Source: Bacteroidaceae bacterium
GTDB taxonomy: Bacteria; Bacteroidota; Bacteroidia; Bacteroidales; Bacteroidaceae
NCBI GenBank assembly: GCA_017619585.1
Contig: JAFZSA010000034.1
Coordinates: 248,001-312,000 of the forward strand
Direction of reading: 5' to 3'
DNA: 64,000 nt
The notes beneath the pieces are model-generated. The model worked only from the letters and a program-made list of their open reading frames with translations. It had not been told where the DNA came from and did no database searches. Positions 42,365-53,522 of this stretch are shown here, piece after piece. Made by a program: the position numbers and the translations under genes. The first letter of the stretch is position 1, and each line of letters opens with the position of its first letter.

Positions 42365-43810
42365 ATGGAATTTTTGAGTATTCTTCTAGGTGTAATTGGC
42401 ATATTGTTTGGATTATTTGGAATTAAATGGGAGAATATACGCGATTACTTGAGAAGATTTTACAATAAGCCTGTCGATTTTACTTTTGAGAATGACAACT
42501 TTGCAAGAGATACCATAAAGTATCGCTTCCGTAACATTATGAACAACATAAACAATAAATATGAAGATGCCATCGTTAGTCTGGGGAAAAAAACAATTGA
42601 ACGTCCATTAGATTATGACGAATATAGAGAATCCGTATTCCAAGATCCCTATTATTCCAATTTGACAGAGAACGAAAGTGACAGGAAACTACTTGACGAC
42701 TTTTATACTCAATATAACCCTGAAAACAATCCTGATTATAAAAACACAAAAAAATTTTTGGAAAAAGCACCGTTCATTGATGTAGAGCATGCTTTCTATT
42801 TCTACATTATTGACGAACTGACCCGTAAACTTTCAAAGGATGTAAAACAATATATGAGTGCCGGAACGAGCGGTGTCTTTGATCCCTATAAACTCATGAA
42901 AAAAGGGTCAATAATTAACGATCTCAAAAAAGGATTATGTAAGGAAGCACATAAATCCTCACGAATATTAATGGGATTACAAGCCGTAACAAGATTTATT
43001 GACAATGATTTCTCTGCAGAATACACCGTGAACGATCTTGTAGAAGATTCTATTATACAAACACTGAATTCCAACTCTTACGATTTAAGTCAACTCCCAG
43101 GTATGGAGAGACGTAAGATAGAAAGACTGCAGGAAGACACTAAAGGTGCAAAAGAACTCACAAACTATCTACTAACTTTAGAACGAGGAACAGAACTTTG
43201 CATTAATTATTTGGTTGATAATGCAGGTGTGGAATTCTTTTCCGATTTGGTTTTGGGCTATCTCTTACTGAAGAAGTCCGAATATCGAATAAAGAAAATT
43301 ATATATCATGTAAATATTCTGCCTATTTTTGTGTCTGACGTGATAGAAAATGACCTTGATTACACATTTAAGGTAATTGAGGATAATCTTGATCTTATAA
43401 GTATTGGCAAAAAAGAAAAAAAGAAGGCACTTATTGCGTTGCAAGAAATAAAGAAAATATTTATTGACAAAGAAGCTTGCATTGAAGCTGATTTTATTTG
43501 GAATATGCCAACACCATACAAATCTATCTCAAGGAAAAGAGAAATATTCGAGAACACCTCCGATCTCTTAATTGTAAAAGGAGACTTAAACTATCGGAGA
43601 TTATGTGGTGACAAAACATATCATTATACGAAAAAGATTGATAAATTGACAGATTACATAAAATGTCCGACACTTGTTGTGCGGTGCTTCAAATCTAACC
43701 TGGTGTTGGATTACAGCACCAAAAGATATAAACAAAATACTATTGAAGATAGGGATTGGCGCACCAATGGGAAATACGGTGTCATCAAATTTATGAAAAA
43801 AAATGGATAG
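42365..43810 (+). CDS. Membrane-anchored ARMT1-like DUF89 protein (mirror)
   Basis: Mirror of 37963-39408, with the same N-terminal anchor, VDNAG motif and KGDLNYRRL motif. AT-rich codon use stands out against the phosphatase gene that follows. Confidence 0.75.
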   Translation: MEFLSILLGVIGILFGLFGIKWENIRDYLRRFYNKPVDFTFENDNFARDTIKYRFRNIMNNINNKYEDAIVSLGKKTIERPLDYDEYRESVFQDPYYSNLTENESDRKLLDDFYTQYNPENNPDYKNTKKFLEKAPFIDVEHAFYFYIIDELTRKLSKDVKQYMSAGTSGVFDPYKLMKKGSIINDLKKGLCKEAHKSSRILMGLQAVTRFIDNDFSAEYTVNDLVEDSIIQTLNSNSYDLSQLPGMERRKIERLQEDTKGAKELTNYLLTLERGTELCINYLVDNAGVEFFSDLVLGYLLLKKSEYRIKKIIYHVNILPIFVSDVIENDLDYTFKVIEDNLDLISIGKKEKKKALIALQEIKKIFIDKEACIEADFIWNMPTPYKSISRKREIFENTSDLLIVKGDLNYRRLCGDKTYHYTKKIDKLTDYIKCPTLVVRCFKSNLVLDYSTKRYKQNTIEDRDWRTNGKYGVIKFMKKNG

Positions 43811-43825
43811 TAACCTCACTGCCCT

Positions 43826-44500
43826 ATGAAACCAAAAAGAATCATACTGATACGTCACGGGGAGTCACAGGCGAATGTGGACAAGACTTTATATGGGAGT
43901 ATTCCCGACTATACCATAGAACTGACTGACACGGGGCGTGAGCAGGCCAGAGAGGCGGGCAAGCGGCTGAAGGAGGTGGTTCAGGAGGAGTCGATGTACT
44001 TCTATGTATCGCCTTTCTGGCGTGCCCGTTCGACCTTTGAGGGGGTGGCATCTGCTTTCCCCAAAGGCCAGTTCGACTATAACGAGGAACCGCGGTTGCG
44101 AGAGCAGGAATGGGGTTACCTGCGATGCCCTGAGGACTTTGCCAAGATATGCCGTGAGAGACGTGAATACGGTACGTTCTACTACCGCATTCCAGGCGGT
44201 GAGGCGGGCTCGGATGTGTATGACCGTGTGAACGACCTGCTGGGGAGCCTTTTCAGGGATTTTGCCGAAGATGACTTCCCTGAGAACTGCGTCCTTATAA
44301 CCCACGGACTGACCATCAAGCTGTTTGTCATGCGTTTCTTCCACCTGACAGTGGAGGACTTTGAGCAGATGAAGGCGCCTAAGAACTGCGGTCTGGTAAT
44401 CCTGGAACTGCAAAAAGACGGCCATTACCGTCTGGTCACGGAAATGGAGAAAAACACAGAACCCTTGCGGTATGCAAGGCCAATCGCGGTTAGCGGTTAG
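43826..44500 (+). CDS. Histidine phosphatase (mirror)
   Basis: Mirror of 37273-37947; catalytic RHGE near the N-terminus and a repeat-derived C-terminal AVSG. Confidence 0.85.
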   Translation: MKPKRIILIRHGESQANVDKTLYGSIPDYTIELTDTGREQAREAGKRLKEVVQEESMYFYVSPFWRARSTFEGVASAFPKGQFDYNEEPRLREQEWGYLRCPEDFAKICRERREYGTFYYRIPGGEAGSDVYDRVNDLLGSLFRDFAEDDFPENCVLITHGLTIKLFVMRFFHLTVEDFEQMKAPKNCGLVILELQKDGHYRLVTEMEKNTEPLRYARPIAVSG

Positions 44501-44518
44501 CGTAATCAGATGACGGTA

Positions 44519-45526
44519 TCATGTGAATGTTAACGTTGTACGTCTGTAGTTGTATGAAAGCCAGTAGTTCCGTTTCAAGGATTCAGACAGGAAAGAATGA
44601 TCAATCAGTTCCTTTGCTAACGGATATTCTGTGGCAAAGAAGTTCAATTCCCGCTGAATCAATCGGTCAGGCAAGCCAATACGATGTCCGAACTCTTCAA
44701 AGTCCTTGCGTCCGACTGTTCTTGTGTCAGTCAGCTTCATGCCCTCCCTGAACAGTCCTTTATCAAGGGCAAAGATGCGAGGCATGTTCAAATGCAAACT
44801 GGTATTGATAAGGTCATAGGCCGGAGCAAGGTGGTATTCTCCGTCACCACGATTGATAAGAGAAAAGTTCTTTAGGTGTGCATCATCATTGAGGGTGAGA
44901 TAGTTAAACACTATGATACGGAAGAACTTCAGAATCTCGACGGGAGCGGCCTTGACATACTTGCGGATGATGTCTGCACACTCTTCGTAACTTAGATTGC
45001 TATATTTGAAATCGCTGCCGCCATTAGCATTCGTCAGCCCGGCAAGGGAGGCAAAATCTTCCTGGCTATATTTCTGTCCTTCAGGTCCTACATCAAAACG
45101 TCGGCATAGATACGAGGCTTCACCATCACGGAAGAAGCATATAGCATTGGCTGCCGTCTCGATCTGATAAACCTGAGAAGCCAGCTGCATGGTAACATGT
45201 TCGTTGGCAGGACAAAACTTACGGTCAAGCAATGCGTATGATGACGGCGCAGGTTTAAGGATGTATGTTCCGCGTTCATTCTCGGCAGGTTTTTCTAAAT
45301 ACCCATTGCTGTTCAGTACCAAACTTGCCTTTGGCTGTACGCCGGAAAGTGAAATGCGTCCCACGTTCTTCAGATATGCCTCCTTGTCGGCACCATCATT
45401 GTTTGGGCTGTCAAATTCCAATATGGGGGAAACTTCGTTTCCGTCAAACAGTTGTTTACGTGCAGACGGGGAATAGGTTGTAAAGCCCACCTGCAGAGTG
45501 GATGGGCAAACATTAAGTTCTATCAT
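44519..45526 (-). CDS. hipT: HipT-like kinase toxin (mirror)
   Basis: Mirror of 36247-37254; the HLKNFS catalytic loop and AYDL metal site are intact. Confidence 0.85.
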   Translation of the reverse strand: MIELNVCPSTLQVGFTTYSPSARKQLFDGNEVSPILEFDSPNNDGADKEAYLKNVGRISLSGVQPKASLVLNSNGYLEKPAENERGTYILKPAPSSYALLDRKFCPANEHVTMQLASQVYQIETAANAICFFRDGEASYLCRRFDVGPEGQKYSQEDFASLAGLTNANGGSDFKYSNLSYEECADIIRKYVKAAPVEILKFFRIIVFNYLTLNDDAHLKNFSLINRGDGEYHLAPAYDLINTSLHLNMPRIFALDKGLFREGMKLTDTRTVGRKDFEEFGHRIGLPDRLIQRELNFFATEYPLAKELIDHSFLSESLKRNYWLSYNYRRTTLTFT

Positions 45527-45528
45527 AT

Positions 45529-45837
45529 TCAAATGGGTTTTATGGTTACTGCTCCGATGGTGTCATGCTGGGCTGTTGCCAGCATAATTCCAAAGTCGTC
45601 GTTTTCATCGATGTGTAATAGTAATGATTGAGTCTGGCGGTTAGCACCCTCCGACAGCATATTATAAAAATAAGGGAAAAGATGGGGGGAGCGATAGGAT
45701 TCTTCCCTTACAGGCATGGACAGACATACAGGATCACCATGATAATTCCCATCATAGGTGAATACATATTCCATGGCATCGGTCTCTTGAAGTATGCCTG
45801 CCAGTGAATCATGAACGTAAACCTTACACTGTCTCAT
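45529..45837 (-). CDS. hipS: HipS-like antitoxin (mirror)
   Basis: Mirror of 35936-36244; the detached HipA N-terminal subdomain, 2 bases before hipT and overlapping hipB by 14. Confidence 0.8.
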   Translation of the reverse strand: MRQCKVYVHDSLAGILQETDAMEYVFTYDGNYHGDPVCLSMPVREESYRSPHLFPYFYNMLSEGANRQTQSLLLHIDENDDFGIMLATAQHDTIGAVTIKPI

Positions 45838-46045
45838 AGTCCAATTGCTTAATGTCAATATTCATTGTAAGACCTAATGTATCAAGAATAGTCAGCAGTG
45901 TTGTCATTTGCGGATTGCCGCCTCCACGTTCAATTGCAACGAGAGTATTTACTGCAACATTCGCCAGGTCTGCCAATGTCTGCTGGTTGATGCCTAGCTT
46001 CTTCCGCCTTTCTTTGATAGCATTTCCTATTTCTTGCTGTGTCAT
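45824..46045 (-). CDS. hipB: HipB-like XRE regulator (mirror)
   Basis: Mirror of 35728-35949; one Cro/C1 helix-turn-helix, preceded by the mirrored operator set at 46047-46186. Confidence 0.85.
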   Translation of the reverse strand: MTQQEIGNAIKERRKKLGINQQTLADLANVAVNTLVAIERGGGNPQMTTLLTILDTLGLTMNIDIKQLDYETV

Positions 46046-46046
46046 A

Positions 46047-46186
46047 ATCCCATTATATTGCGATTTTGGTGCAAATATAGCAATTATATTCTAACTCCAA
46101 ATCAAAAATCCCAACAAAATGCGATTTTTGTCAATTTTATTGATTGAAAGACTATATATACAAATAAAATCGCAGTATATTGCGAT
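46047..46186 (-). promoter_or_regulatory. hipBST promoter with three operators (mirror)
   Basis: Mirror of 35587-35726; ATCGCA-type dyads at 61-bp steps with the -7 box TATATTTG at 46079-46072 on the minus strand. Confidence 0.8.
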
Positions 46187-46465
46187 TTTCTTTGTTCTTA
46201 AATGCTGCTGGTGACAGAAAGGGTAACAAGAACGGCAAGGAGCGAGGGGTAAGAGGAAGTAAAAATGGAAGTTAATTCGCTACGATCATGGAAGTTAAAG
46301 TGGACAATACCATAAGGCAGACAGCAGCGAAAACTATCGTCCTGCGCAAAGCGCATAACTTCCCATTTAACTCCCCTTTAACTTCCTCTTGCCTCTTGGC
46401 CTAGAACTATCCCCTTGCCCCTTGCTCCTAAACTACTAACCACTAACCACTAACCCCTAATGATT

Positions 46466-46564
46466 ATGAAAAAGGAAACATGGAAATTCGTCATTCAGAC
46501 GATACTGGCTGTACTGACAGCCATTGCAACTACATTTGGTGTGACATCCTGCATGGGACATTGA
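46466..46564 (+). CDS. Smalltalk-family small protein, copy 1 (mirror)
   Basis: Mirror of the orphan smalltalk gene at 35209-35307. Confidence 0.78.
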   Translation: MKKETWKFVIQTILAVLTAIATTFGVTSCMGH

Positions 46565-46641
46565 GTCCCCACCCCCTTTAGAGGGAGAACTTAATTGAAG
46601 ACAGGCTGACGGAACATTTGTTCTGCCAGCCTGTTTGCTGT

Positions 46642-48426
46642 TTATCGCTGATAGACTTTTCTGCCGTTGCGGATGACGAGACCTCGGTAGCCGGTGCCTA
46701 CACGCTGACCGGCAAGGTTATAGATCTGACCTCCATGGGGAGAGGGAGCAGAGGCGAGGCCATTGATACCTGTGGGCAAGCCCAGCATGTTGCGGGTCTT
46801 CTCGATGATGGTCTGACCGATAGAGGGGTCGAGGGGCGAATAATAGGCACCGCTGCTGACCCTGTTGCTGTGGACACCGGCAGGAACAAGGATGCGCTGC
46901 ACATTGGTCTGCGAGGCTGGGATATCAGAATCCTGAATGCCGGCGGAAGTCCAGGGGTCGTACTGTCCATAGACAAAGAGTATCTGGCAGTGGGTGGTCT
47001 TGACAAACTCCTTGACCTCGGGCTCGATGGGCGTGAAGGGATAATACTGTCTGAGGGTAGTATAAGGCTTGAAATTGAATGTGTTCCAGCGCCTAATAAG
47101 CTCATCGTAGCTGTAGCCGGCTTTCTCCACGGCCTCCTTGATCTGGGAAGGAAGGGAGAAGGCATAATGACCAAGCTCAATCATGCACTGTACGTCATAG
47201 GGGTCGGCACTGAGGATGGACTTGGTAGGAGGCTCACCCGGCGCCCTGTGTCTGGAGTCGGCATCCTGTGTGTCCTGGAGGTTGATGAAGTTGCGTACGA
47301 GTGCCCTCGCCTGTTTGTTTCGCTCCTCAATAATTTCATAATAACTGATGTAGATGAAGGTGTATATATCACGCAGCAAATCATCCGTAATCTCTTGGTC
47401 GGGCGCCACACGGGCAGGGAGGTAACGGGCCCAGTCCGAGACATGGAGATAGATGGCCCTAGTCCATTGCGAATCCATGTAACTGAGAACAACCCTGAAG
47501 CAGGCCTCCGCATCGGGCATGGACGGCCTCTCCCAAAGATCTCTCTGAATATCCATCATCCGCTGAAGTAGCTGAGGGTTAGAAAGGATATCAGTGAGGA
47601 GATCACAGCTGCGCTGCCACACCTCGGCCGAGTTCTGACCCGTGAGCTTGTCTTCCTCCTCCAGAAATCCGGAGTACTTGTAGTGAATGACATCCATAAT
47701 GGGGTCTTCCATGGACTTGCAGAAGGGGGCACAGAAGGGAAGGTAGGCATCGCAGGTGTTGGGATAGTGCATAGCCAGGAAGGTGGTGGTCATGCCGTTC
47801 TTGCTGGTTCCCGTGGAGAGCCACTTGCCCGTGAAGATGCGCAGCTTCTTAAGCGTATTGACAAGGGTGCAGAGGTCATGCGAGGCATAGACAGCCCGGC
47901 ACTTACTCCAATAGTTCTCGGAGGTGAGGGGACCTTCTGGGGCATACGATGAGGCAGGCGGCAGGGACTCACCGTGATAACGATGTTCCACCGCAAGGTA
48001 ATTGGCATTGAGCTCCAAAGCAATATCATCGACATGGAAATCTTCGGAGACATCGAGGTCGTAGCCGTTGGTATTCATCACCGTGACGGCATCGGGTCCC
48101 GTATAGTTGGTGATGACAGCCCGCTGATAGAAGCAGACATCCTCCTCGCCTTCAGAGGGGTCGAGGTGCTGAAGAAAACGGAAAAAGAGCGTCTTCATAC
48201 CTGGATAGTGCGTATTGTTGATAATCTCAACATCGTGGAAGTACTGGCTGTTCTGCTCAAACACCTCCTTTATCTGTTCAAGACTGGACGGCGATTCCTG
48301 CGGGATTACCAGATCAGGGTATGCATACCGGTCAACGTCATCGTTGGCTACAATGCCTGTCCATGCAGGTGCTGCCACCAGCATCAGGCCGATAATGAAT
48401 CTTAACAAGTGTGCTCTTTTTTCCAT
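46642..48426 (-). CDS. S37-type serine peptidase (mirror)
   Basis: Mirror of 33347-35131; GTSKNG nucleophile motif, YGQYDPW Asp, GVHSN His, and an NGRKV tail. Confidence 0.82.
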   Translation of the reverse strand: MEKRAHLLRFIIGLMLVAAPAWTGIVANDDVDRYAYPDLVIPQESPSSLEQIKEVFEQNSQYFHDVEIINNTHYPGMKTLFFRFLQHLDPSEGEEDVCFYQRAVITNYTGPDAVTVMNTNGYDLDVSEDFHVDDIALELNANYLAVEHRYHGESLPPASSYAPEGPLTSENYWSKCRAVYASHDLCTLVNTLKKLRIFTGKWLSTGTSKNGMTTTFLAMHYPNTCDAYLPFCAPFCKSMEDPIMDVIHYKYSGFLEEEDKLTGQNSAEVWQRSCDLLTDILSNPQLLQRMMDIQRDLWERPSMPDAEACFRVVLSYMDSQWTRAIYLHVSDWARYLPARVAPDQEITDDLLRDIYTFIYISYYEIIEERNKQARALVRNFINLQDTQDADSRHRAPGEPPTKSILSADPYDVQCMIELGHYAFSLPSQIKEAVEKAGYSYDELIRRWNTFNFKPYTTLRQYYPFTPIEPEVKEFVKTTHCQILFVYGQYDPWTSAGIQDSDIPASQTNVQRILVPAGVHSNRVSSGAYYSPLDPSIGQTIIEKTRNMLGLPTGINGLASAPSPHGGQIYNLAGQRVGTGYRGLVIRNGRKVYQR

Positions 48427-48447
48427 TTTCCTATTATTGTCTATTGC

Positions 48448-49734
48448 CTACAGCTGCTTGAGCCGGAAGTTACGCCAGAGAACTTTGATATCATTGCCAT
48501 CGTGAATCTGAAGCATGAGACGGCCGGGGGTGTTGCCGATGAGGTCGTCATGGAGGTCGGCCATGGGAACGCCGTTGAGCCAGGTCTGTACGTGATTGCC
48601 CTCGACACGCAGGCGCAGGGTGTTCCACTCGCCTTCCTTCAGCACGCTCTCCTTCTCGTCGGGAATCTGCTGCATCCAGCCGCGTCCGTAGGACTCGTAG
48701 ATGCCGCCCGTGTCGTTATTCTTGGGAGCTACCTCGCACTGCCAGCCGTGTACCTTGTTATAGCCCTCGATGAAGGAGTGGAAGAAGAGGCCGCTGTTGC
48801 CGTTGCTCTCCTGCTTGAACTCGAGGGTGAGGTCGAAGTCCTTATAGTATTTGCGGGTGCAGAGGTAGCCGTACTCCTTATTGTCGCCATTCTCGGTCAC
48901 GAGGTTGCCATCGGCATCCACACTCCACTTGCCGTCGCCGAAGGGCTCCCAGCCTGTGAGGTCCTTGCCGTTGAAGAGGCTCTCTGTCTTGCTGGCCTTA
49001 TGGCGAAGGGGACGTATCTTGACGTTCTTGAAGGAGGCGGGGTCGCCATGGTCCTGCAGGCAGATAACGCCCTCTGAGGAAAGACCGTACTCGGGTGCAT
49101 GCGACCACTTACCGCTGCCCTTGCGCTGGAACCAGTCGTCGGTCCACGCCTCGAACTCCAGAATCTTCTTGCCGTTGAGCCAGTGCTCTACGTGACCATT
49201 ATCAAAGACAATCCTGGAGCTGTTCCACTCTCCGACGGGGTTGACGTTCATCTTGCTGTAATCGGGCAGGTGCATGGCGTAGTCAACACCCAGCTTCTGC
49301 CACTCCTCTAGCTTGGCAGGGGCATTCACTTCCTCCCAGCCCTTATTGTCGATGAGCTGGTACTCGGGTCCTGTAACGTAGGGAACAGTGAAGGCAGGAT
49401 TCTCTACCACATGATATATCATACCGCTGTTGCCGCCATGAGTCAGCTTCCAGTCCCAGCAGAGCTCGAAGTTAGAGAACTTACGCTTGGTAACGATATA
49501 ACCTGAATCGTCGGCACCAGAGCCGCTGGCCTGGATACAGCCGTTCACGACTCCCCATCCGTTAGAGAGGACGGTACCATTGAAGTTGCGCCACTCTGAG
49601 AGGTCCTTACCATTGAAAAGCAGTTCCCAGCCCTGCTTAATCTCCTTCTTAGTCAGCACATTATCCTCGGCCTGACAATATGAGGGGGCTGCACACATTG
49701 CCGCTAAGAGCAGCATCAGATTTGTTTTTTTCAT
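48448..49734 (-). CDS. Tandem DUF1080 protein (mirror)
   Basis: Mirror of 32039-33325; two LFNGKDL domains after a signal peptide, upstream of the peptidase gene. Confidence 0.87.
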   Translation of the reverse strand: MKKTNLMLLLAAMCAAPSYCQAEDNVLTKKEIKQGWELLFNGKDLSEWRNFNGTVLSNGWGVVNGCIQASGSGADDSGYIVTKRKFSNFELCWDWKLTHGGNSGMIYHVVENPAFTVPYVTGPEYQLIDNKGWEEVNAPAKLEEWQKLGVDYAMHLPDYSKMNVNPVGEWNSSRIVFDNGHVEHWLNGKKILEFEAWTDDWFQRKGSGKWSHAPEYGLSSEGVICLQDHGDPASFKNVKIRPLRHKASKTESLFNGKDLTGWEPFGDGKWSVDADGNLVTENGDNKEYGYLCTRKYYKDFDLTLEFKQESNGNSGLFFHSFIEGYNKVHGWQCEVAPKNNDTGGIYESYGRGWMQQIPDEKESVLKEGEWNTLRLRVEGNHVQTWLNGVPMADLHDDLIGNTPGRLMLQIHDGNDIKVLWRNFRLKQL

Positions 49735-49970
49735 TGTGTTATATTTTAATGTTAAAAAAGTCCGTTTTCAGGGGCAAGGGGCAAGCAGCAAGGGGAAGGA
49801 GATTTCTCTAACCGCTAACCACTAACCGCTAACCGCAATACATGTTTCGGCCACAAATTTACAATTTATTTCAGATTAACGGCCGGGGGAGAAGAAAATT
49901 TCTTTGATTTTACGTCCTGCATTAGTACAAAATCCATATATTTGCAGCGATGGATGTTATTAACCAAGGA

Positions 49971-51986
49971 ATGAAGAGAATTACTTTACTGCTATTACTG
50001 ACGATACTGCAACTGGGCATCCGCGCCCAGGGATGGCCTGCCGACTACGGAGGCGTTATGCTGCAGGGGTTCTACTGGGACTCCTACTCCCAGACGTCGT
50101 GGGCGAAACTGCAGGCCGAGGCCGAGGAGATAGCGCCCTACTTCCAACTGGTATGGGTGCCGCAGAGCGGATGGTGCAACACGGACTACAACATGATGGG
50201 CTACACACCCGTCTATTACTTCAACCAGAAAAGTTCCTTCGGCACAGAGGCTCAGCTGCGCAGCATGATAGCGGCCTTCCGCCAGAGAGGAACGGGCGTG
50301 ATAGCCGACGTGGTCATCAACCATCGCAGCAACATAGGGCAGAACGGGTCGTGGGTGGACTATCCGGCTGAGACCTACAACGGACGTACCTACCAGATGA
50401 AATCCACCGACATCTGTCGTAACGACGACGGAGGGGCTACCTTGGGATGGGCCAACGGGAACGGCGTATCCTTGTCCCAGAACGATGATACGGGCGATGA
50501 CTGGTCGGGCTGTCGCGACCTGGACCACAAGAGCGCCAATGTGCAGGAGTGCGTCAAGGCTTACCTGAAGTTCCTGTTGAAGGACATAGGGTACACGGGC
50601 TTCCGCTACGATATGGTGAAGGGCTTCTATGCCTACTTCATCGCCGACTACAACACATACGCAAAGCCTGCCTTCAGCGTGGGCGAATACTGGGACAGCA
50701 GCAGCAAGATCAAGGAGTGGGTGAACAACAGCAAGGGCTATGTGGCAGACCAGCCCACGAGCGCTGCCTTCGACTTCCAGTTCCGCTACCGCATGCGTGA
50801 TGCCGTCAACAACCGCGACTGGCGCTGGCTGGGCTACGACGAGAAGCCCCTCGTGGCCGACAGCTACTACAAGCTGTATGCCGTGACCTTCGTGGAGAAC
50901 CACGACACGGAGAAGCGCATGAACGGCGATGAGCAGGACCCCATCCGCACGGACACCCTTGCTGCCAACGCCTATATGCTGGCTATGCCGGGCACGCCCT
51001 GCATCTTCTACACACACTGGCGCGACTGCAAGTACGCCCTGAAGCAGATGATTCTGGCACGCCGTCTGGCAGGCATCACCAACACCAGCAGCACTCAGCA
51101 GAAATACAGCGTCCAGAACTACTACGCCACAGCTACCACAGGCAAGGACGCTACCCTACTCTGCGTGGTGGGTAACACGCCTCAGTCGTATAGCGTGAGC
51201 AAGACGCAGTACACGGAGATTCTGTCGGGAAAGGGATTCCGCTACTGCCTGAGCCGCAGTGCGAACACGGTTTGGATGGATATTCCCGACGGGACATACG
51301 AGGCCCCGCTGAAGGTGAAGCTGACGGCTGTCAGCAACCTGTCGGGGGCAACCATCGTCTATACGTTGGACGGTTCGGAGCCAATGGCGGAGAGCACGCA
51401 GGTAGCGGACGGCACCATACTGAACATAGAATCGTCGTGCACCCTTAGGGCAGGCATCCTCTCGGGCGGCAAGGTCTATGGCATCCAGCAGCGCGACTAC
51501 CAGATATTCCAGCCCCACGATATCACGTTGTATGTTCGTTCCGACATCAGCTGGACGGGCACCTACTTCTATGCTTGGGACAATCAGGACAAGCAGCTCA
51601 GTGGCAACTGGCCAGGCAAGCGTGTCACGACCAACAAGAGCATCAACGGCAAGCGATGGTACTATCAGACCTACCGCCTGACTTCGCCCAGTCAGTACAT
51701 CAATCTGGTGGTGAGCAACTCCTCGGGCAAGCAAACCACAGACATCACGGGTCTCAGGTCCGACAGCTACCTCTGCATAACAGGCACTCAGGACAATGGC
51801 AAGTACGTGGTAGAGGAAGTTACGGAGGAGACGGAAACCAACATTGAGGGGCAAGGAGCAAGGAGCAAGGGGCAAGAGGATAGTTCCGCTTTTCAATCCT
51901 CAATTTATGATATGAGCGGAAGAAAAATGGTCAATGAATTACCCAAGGGAATCTACATTCAGAACGGCAAGAAGGTGGTATTCTAA
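49971..51986 (+). CDS. Secreted alpha-amylase GH13 (mirror)
   Basis: Mirror of 29787-31802, with the start again placed seven codons inside the open frame (which begins at 49950) because of the -7 box at 49937-49944. Confidence 0.9.
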   Translation: MKRITLLLLLTILQLGIRAQGWPADYGGVMLQGFYWDSYSQTSWAKLQAEAEEIAPYFQLVWVPQSGWCNTDYNMMGYTPVYYFNQKSSFGTEAQLRSMIAAFRQRGTGVIADVVINHRSNIGQNGSWVDYPAETYNGRTYQMKSTDICRNDDGGATLGWANGNGVSLSQNDDTGDDWSGCRDLDHKSANVQECVKAYLKFLLKDIGYTGFRYDMVKGFYAYFIADYNTYAKPAFSVGEYWDSSSKIKEWVNNSKGYVADQPTSAAFDFQFRYRMRDAVNNRDWRWLGYDEKPLVADSYYKLYAVTFVENHDTEKRMNGDEQDPIRTDTLAANAYMLAMPGTPCIFYTHWRDCKYALKQMILARRLAGITNTSSTQQKYSVQNYYATATTGKDATLLCVVGNTPQSYSVSKTQYTEILSGKGFRYCLSRSANTVWMDIPDGTYEAPLKVKLTAVSNLSGATIVYTLDGSEPMAESTQVADGTILNIESSCTLRAGILSGGKVYGIQQRDYQIFQPHDITLYVRSDISWTGTYFYAWDNQDKQLSGNWPGKRVTTNKSINGKRWYYQTYRLTSPSQYINLVVSNSSGKQTTDITGLRSDSYLCITGTQDNGKYVVEEVTEETETNIEGQGARSKGQEDSSAFQSSIYDMSGRKMVNELPKGIYIQNGKKVVF

Positions 51987-52366
51987 CCGCAGAGCGGAAA
52001 TAATTGGTTATGGGTTATTGGTTATGGGTTATTGAATTGGTTAGGGGCGAGGGGATTGTTTACTGTTTATTGGTTATTGGTTATTGGTTATTGAGAATAA
52101 TGGTCAAGGCTGCGATTGAGCGAGAGGAGAGCGATGCTCGCATCAGCTTTCCCGAGCGTGAGCAGGCTCGACGCGCAGCGTCAATGTTCAATGAACAATG
52201 AACAAAAATCTCAACTATCAACTTTAAAAACTGACTCCGAACTTTCCCTCCCCAAGAGGGAAAATAATATGTTTTACAGCATGTTTGCTGTTTTTTCATC
52301 CTCATATACAGGCAAATCTTAGAAAAGATTCTTTATATTTGCACCCAAACCTATCTACCAACAACC

Positions 52367-53476
52367 ATGAAAAGAAACTGGATACTTTGGGCTATCTTTA
52401 TACTTGCAGGGACTATACAGGCACAAGTTGGAACCGTTTTTGAGAAAGAAGGGCTTATTTTTGAGGTTAAAAGCATCATTCCATATCATGTAGAAGTAAA
52501 GGAAAATGCTTATCCCAATGCAGAACACGTAAACATTCCCTATAACGTATCACACGGATTATTTAACTATATGGTTGAGTCTGTGGGACCACGTTCCTTT
52601 GAATTTGACGACTTGAAAAGTGTTCAAGTAACCCATTCCGTAAACTGGCTCAAAGAAGCTTGCTTTAGAAAGACAAAACTACAACGTTTTGACTGCCCTG
52701 ACGAACTGTACGACATCTTCGACTTAGCCTTTGACAGCTGCTTTGAACTGGACAGCGTATTCACCAATCGCATGCTAAAAAGAGTACACGATTATGCCTT
52801 CAATGACTGTCATAAGCTACGATTCATAGAATTCCCTGCCACACTGGAATACATTGGTTCCTATGCTTTCAAAGAATGCGGTTTTGAAAACCTGGCCCTT
52901 CCTAATATACCATTCACTATGTACGAAGGAGCATTCTCTAATTGCGAGAAGCTCCTCTCACTGGACCTGGGAACTGGTATTACGGATATTCCCTCACGGG
53001 CTTTCGAAAATGCGCCTTTGCCTGAAATTATCATACCGGATCAGGTGAAAACCATTGGATATGCTGCATTCAAACGTACAACATCCCAACACCCACGCTG
53101 GCTGATAAGCATTGGAAGCGATGTTACCAATATTGCAATGTATGCTTTCATGACCAATTACGGACAAGTCACAAAACATATTATCTGCAAGGCAATAACA
53201 CCTCCGAAGTGTGACGCCCAGGCTTTTGAAGAAACAACATACAAGTACGGAACACTTTACGTTCCCGAGGAAAGCATTAAAGCATACCAGGAGGCTGAAA
53301 CATGGAAGATGTTTAAAAATATTGAAAGATATGACTCAACGTTAATTGACTGCATCCCCATAGTTGAATCTGACCAGAAACTGCCTCAGGAGATTTATAA
53401 TCTGTCAGGCCGACGTACCCTCCAACCAACACGCGGCATCAATATCCTGAACAACAAGAAAGTTATAATGAAATAA
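52367..53476 (+). CDS. BspA-like leucine-rich-repeat protein (mirror)
   Basis: Mirror of 28297-29406; signal peptide, LRR_5 repeats and the NNKKVIMK tail. Confidence 0.8.
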   Translation: MKRNWILWAIFILAGTIQAQVGTVFEKEGLIFEVKSIIPYHVEVKENAYPNAEHVNIPYNVSHGLFNYMVESVGPRSFEFDDLKSVQVTHSVNWLKEACFRKTKLQRFDCPDELYDIFDLAFDSCFELDSVFTNRMLKRVHDYAFNDCHKLRFIEFPATLEYIGSYAFKECGFENLALPNIPFTMYEGAFSNCEKLLSLDLGTGITDIPSRAFENAPLPEIIIPDQVKTIGYAAFKRTTSQHPRWLISIGSDVTNIAMYAFMTNYGQVTKHIICKAITPPKCDAQAFEETTYKYGTLYVPEESIKAYQEAETWKMFKNIERYDSTLIDCIPIVESDQKLPQEIYNLSGRRTLQPTRGINILNNKKVIMK

Positions 53477-53522
53477 CCTTTATCACAATCAAACTTAAGT
53501 ACTAACCCTAAAACTTACCATC